Shown: positions 13,794-13,859 of the stretch, piece after piece
How the letters are laid out: each line of letters opens with the position of its first letter
Numbering within the stretch: position 1 is the stretch's first letter
Assembly (NCBI RefSeq): GCF_022095675.1
Contig: NZ_JAHYSG010000187.1
Location: forward strand, 1 to 13,859
Direction: 5' to 3'
DNA from: Dactylosporangium sp. AC04546
Lineage (GTDB): Bacteria; Actinomycetota; Actinomycetes; Mycobacteriales; Micromonosporaceae
DNA: 13,859 nt
The notes under the pieces: generated by a model
Databases searched by the model: none
What the model saw: the letters and a program-made list of their open reading frames with translations, nothing else
What the model was told of the DNA's origin: nothing
Made by a program: the position numbers and the translations under genes

Positions 13794-13859
13794 TCGCTTG
13801 CCCCGCATCACCCTTGATGCATCAGATCTGATGCATCAAGGGTGATGCGGGGCAAGCGA
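13794..13859. repeat. Perfect palindrome of at least 66 bp carrying the 14-bp lattice
   Basis: The arms 13794-13826 and 13827-13859 are exact reverse complements, with the centre at AGA|TCT and no spacer. The right arm is cut by the window end, so the palindrome may be longer. Inside it, four cores in 14-base register start at 13800, 13814, 13828 and 13842. The two central ones read TTGATGCATCA and CTGATGCATCA, separated by the spacer gat. No gene is visible from 13561 to the window end. Confidence 0.92.

Noticed and set aside
13623..13817. 64-codon frame near the window end
   Set aside because: Runs through palindromes and the 14-bp lattice, Pro/Arg-rich by composition, no ribosome binding site.

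Overview
The window is very GC-rich, with strong third-position G/C bias, GTG starts, a twin-arginine signal and a DUF574-type methyltransferase. Together these point to a filamentous actinomycete. Micromonosporaceae (Actinoplanes/Dactylosporangium-like) is my best guess, but the family is inference. It looks like ordinary chromosome: I see no transposase, integrase, CRISPR array, tRNA or rRNA.

Layout. (1) 2-3149, plus strand: a tight three-gene cluster with gaps of 9 and 19 bases. It encodes the C-terminal part of a membrane-anchored FecR-domain protein, a 71-residue Cys-rich zinc-finger-like protein, and a 542-residue Gly/Ala/Tyr repeat protein. The last has a Nif11/LigA-leader-like N-terminus and EF-hand-like loops at its C-terminus. 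(2) 3216-4511, plus: a Tat-exported PHP-type metallohydrolase with a His-rich N-terminus, closed by a 16-bp hairpin. (3) 4664-5029, plus: an acidic Asp/His-rich protein with no Lys, Arg or Cys. (4) 5036-7968, minus: a DUF574 methyltransferase translationally coupled (TAGTG) to a PAS-GGDEF-EAL cyclic-di-GMP protein. (5) 8061-9905, minus: a secreted 5'-nucleotidase with its own terminator. (6) 10115-11014, plus: a membrane-anchored GH16-like protein whose catalytic motif is degraded, probably read from a leaderless transcript. (7) 11231-12220, plus: an NAD-dependent epimerase/reductase. (8) 12616-13560, plus: a group 2 sigma-70 factor of the HrdD/SigB type, preceded by two ECF-type promoter-like sites and followed by a strong terminator.

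The most unusual non-coding signal is a 14-bp-period array built on an 11-bp near-palindromic core, YTGATGCATCR. Nine units lie at 11011-11133, starting on the stop codon of the GH16-like gene. The same lattice recurs at 13800-13852 inside a perfect palindrome of at least 66 bp that runs to the end of the window. A different palindrome family (CCWTGATCATGG) lies between the sigma-factor terminator and that long palindrome.

Several genes concern the cell surface or signalling: FecR-like protein, PHP hydrolase, nucleotidase, GH16-like protein, c-di-GMP protein and sigma factor. Apart from the two operons (2-3149 and 7968-5036) nothing in the sequence shows that they form one pathway. The best candidates for something undescribed are the FecR/zinc-finger/repeat-protein operon, the Lys/Arg/Cys-free acidic protein, and the 14-bp repeat lattice.
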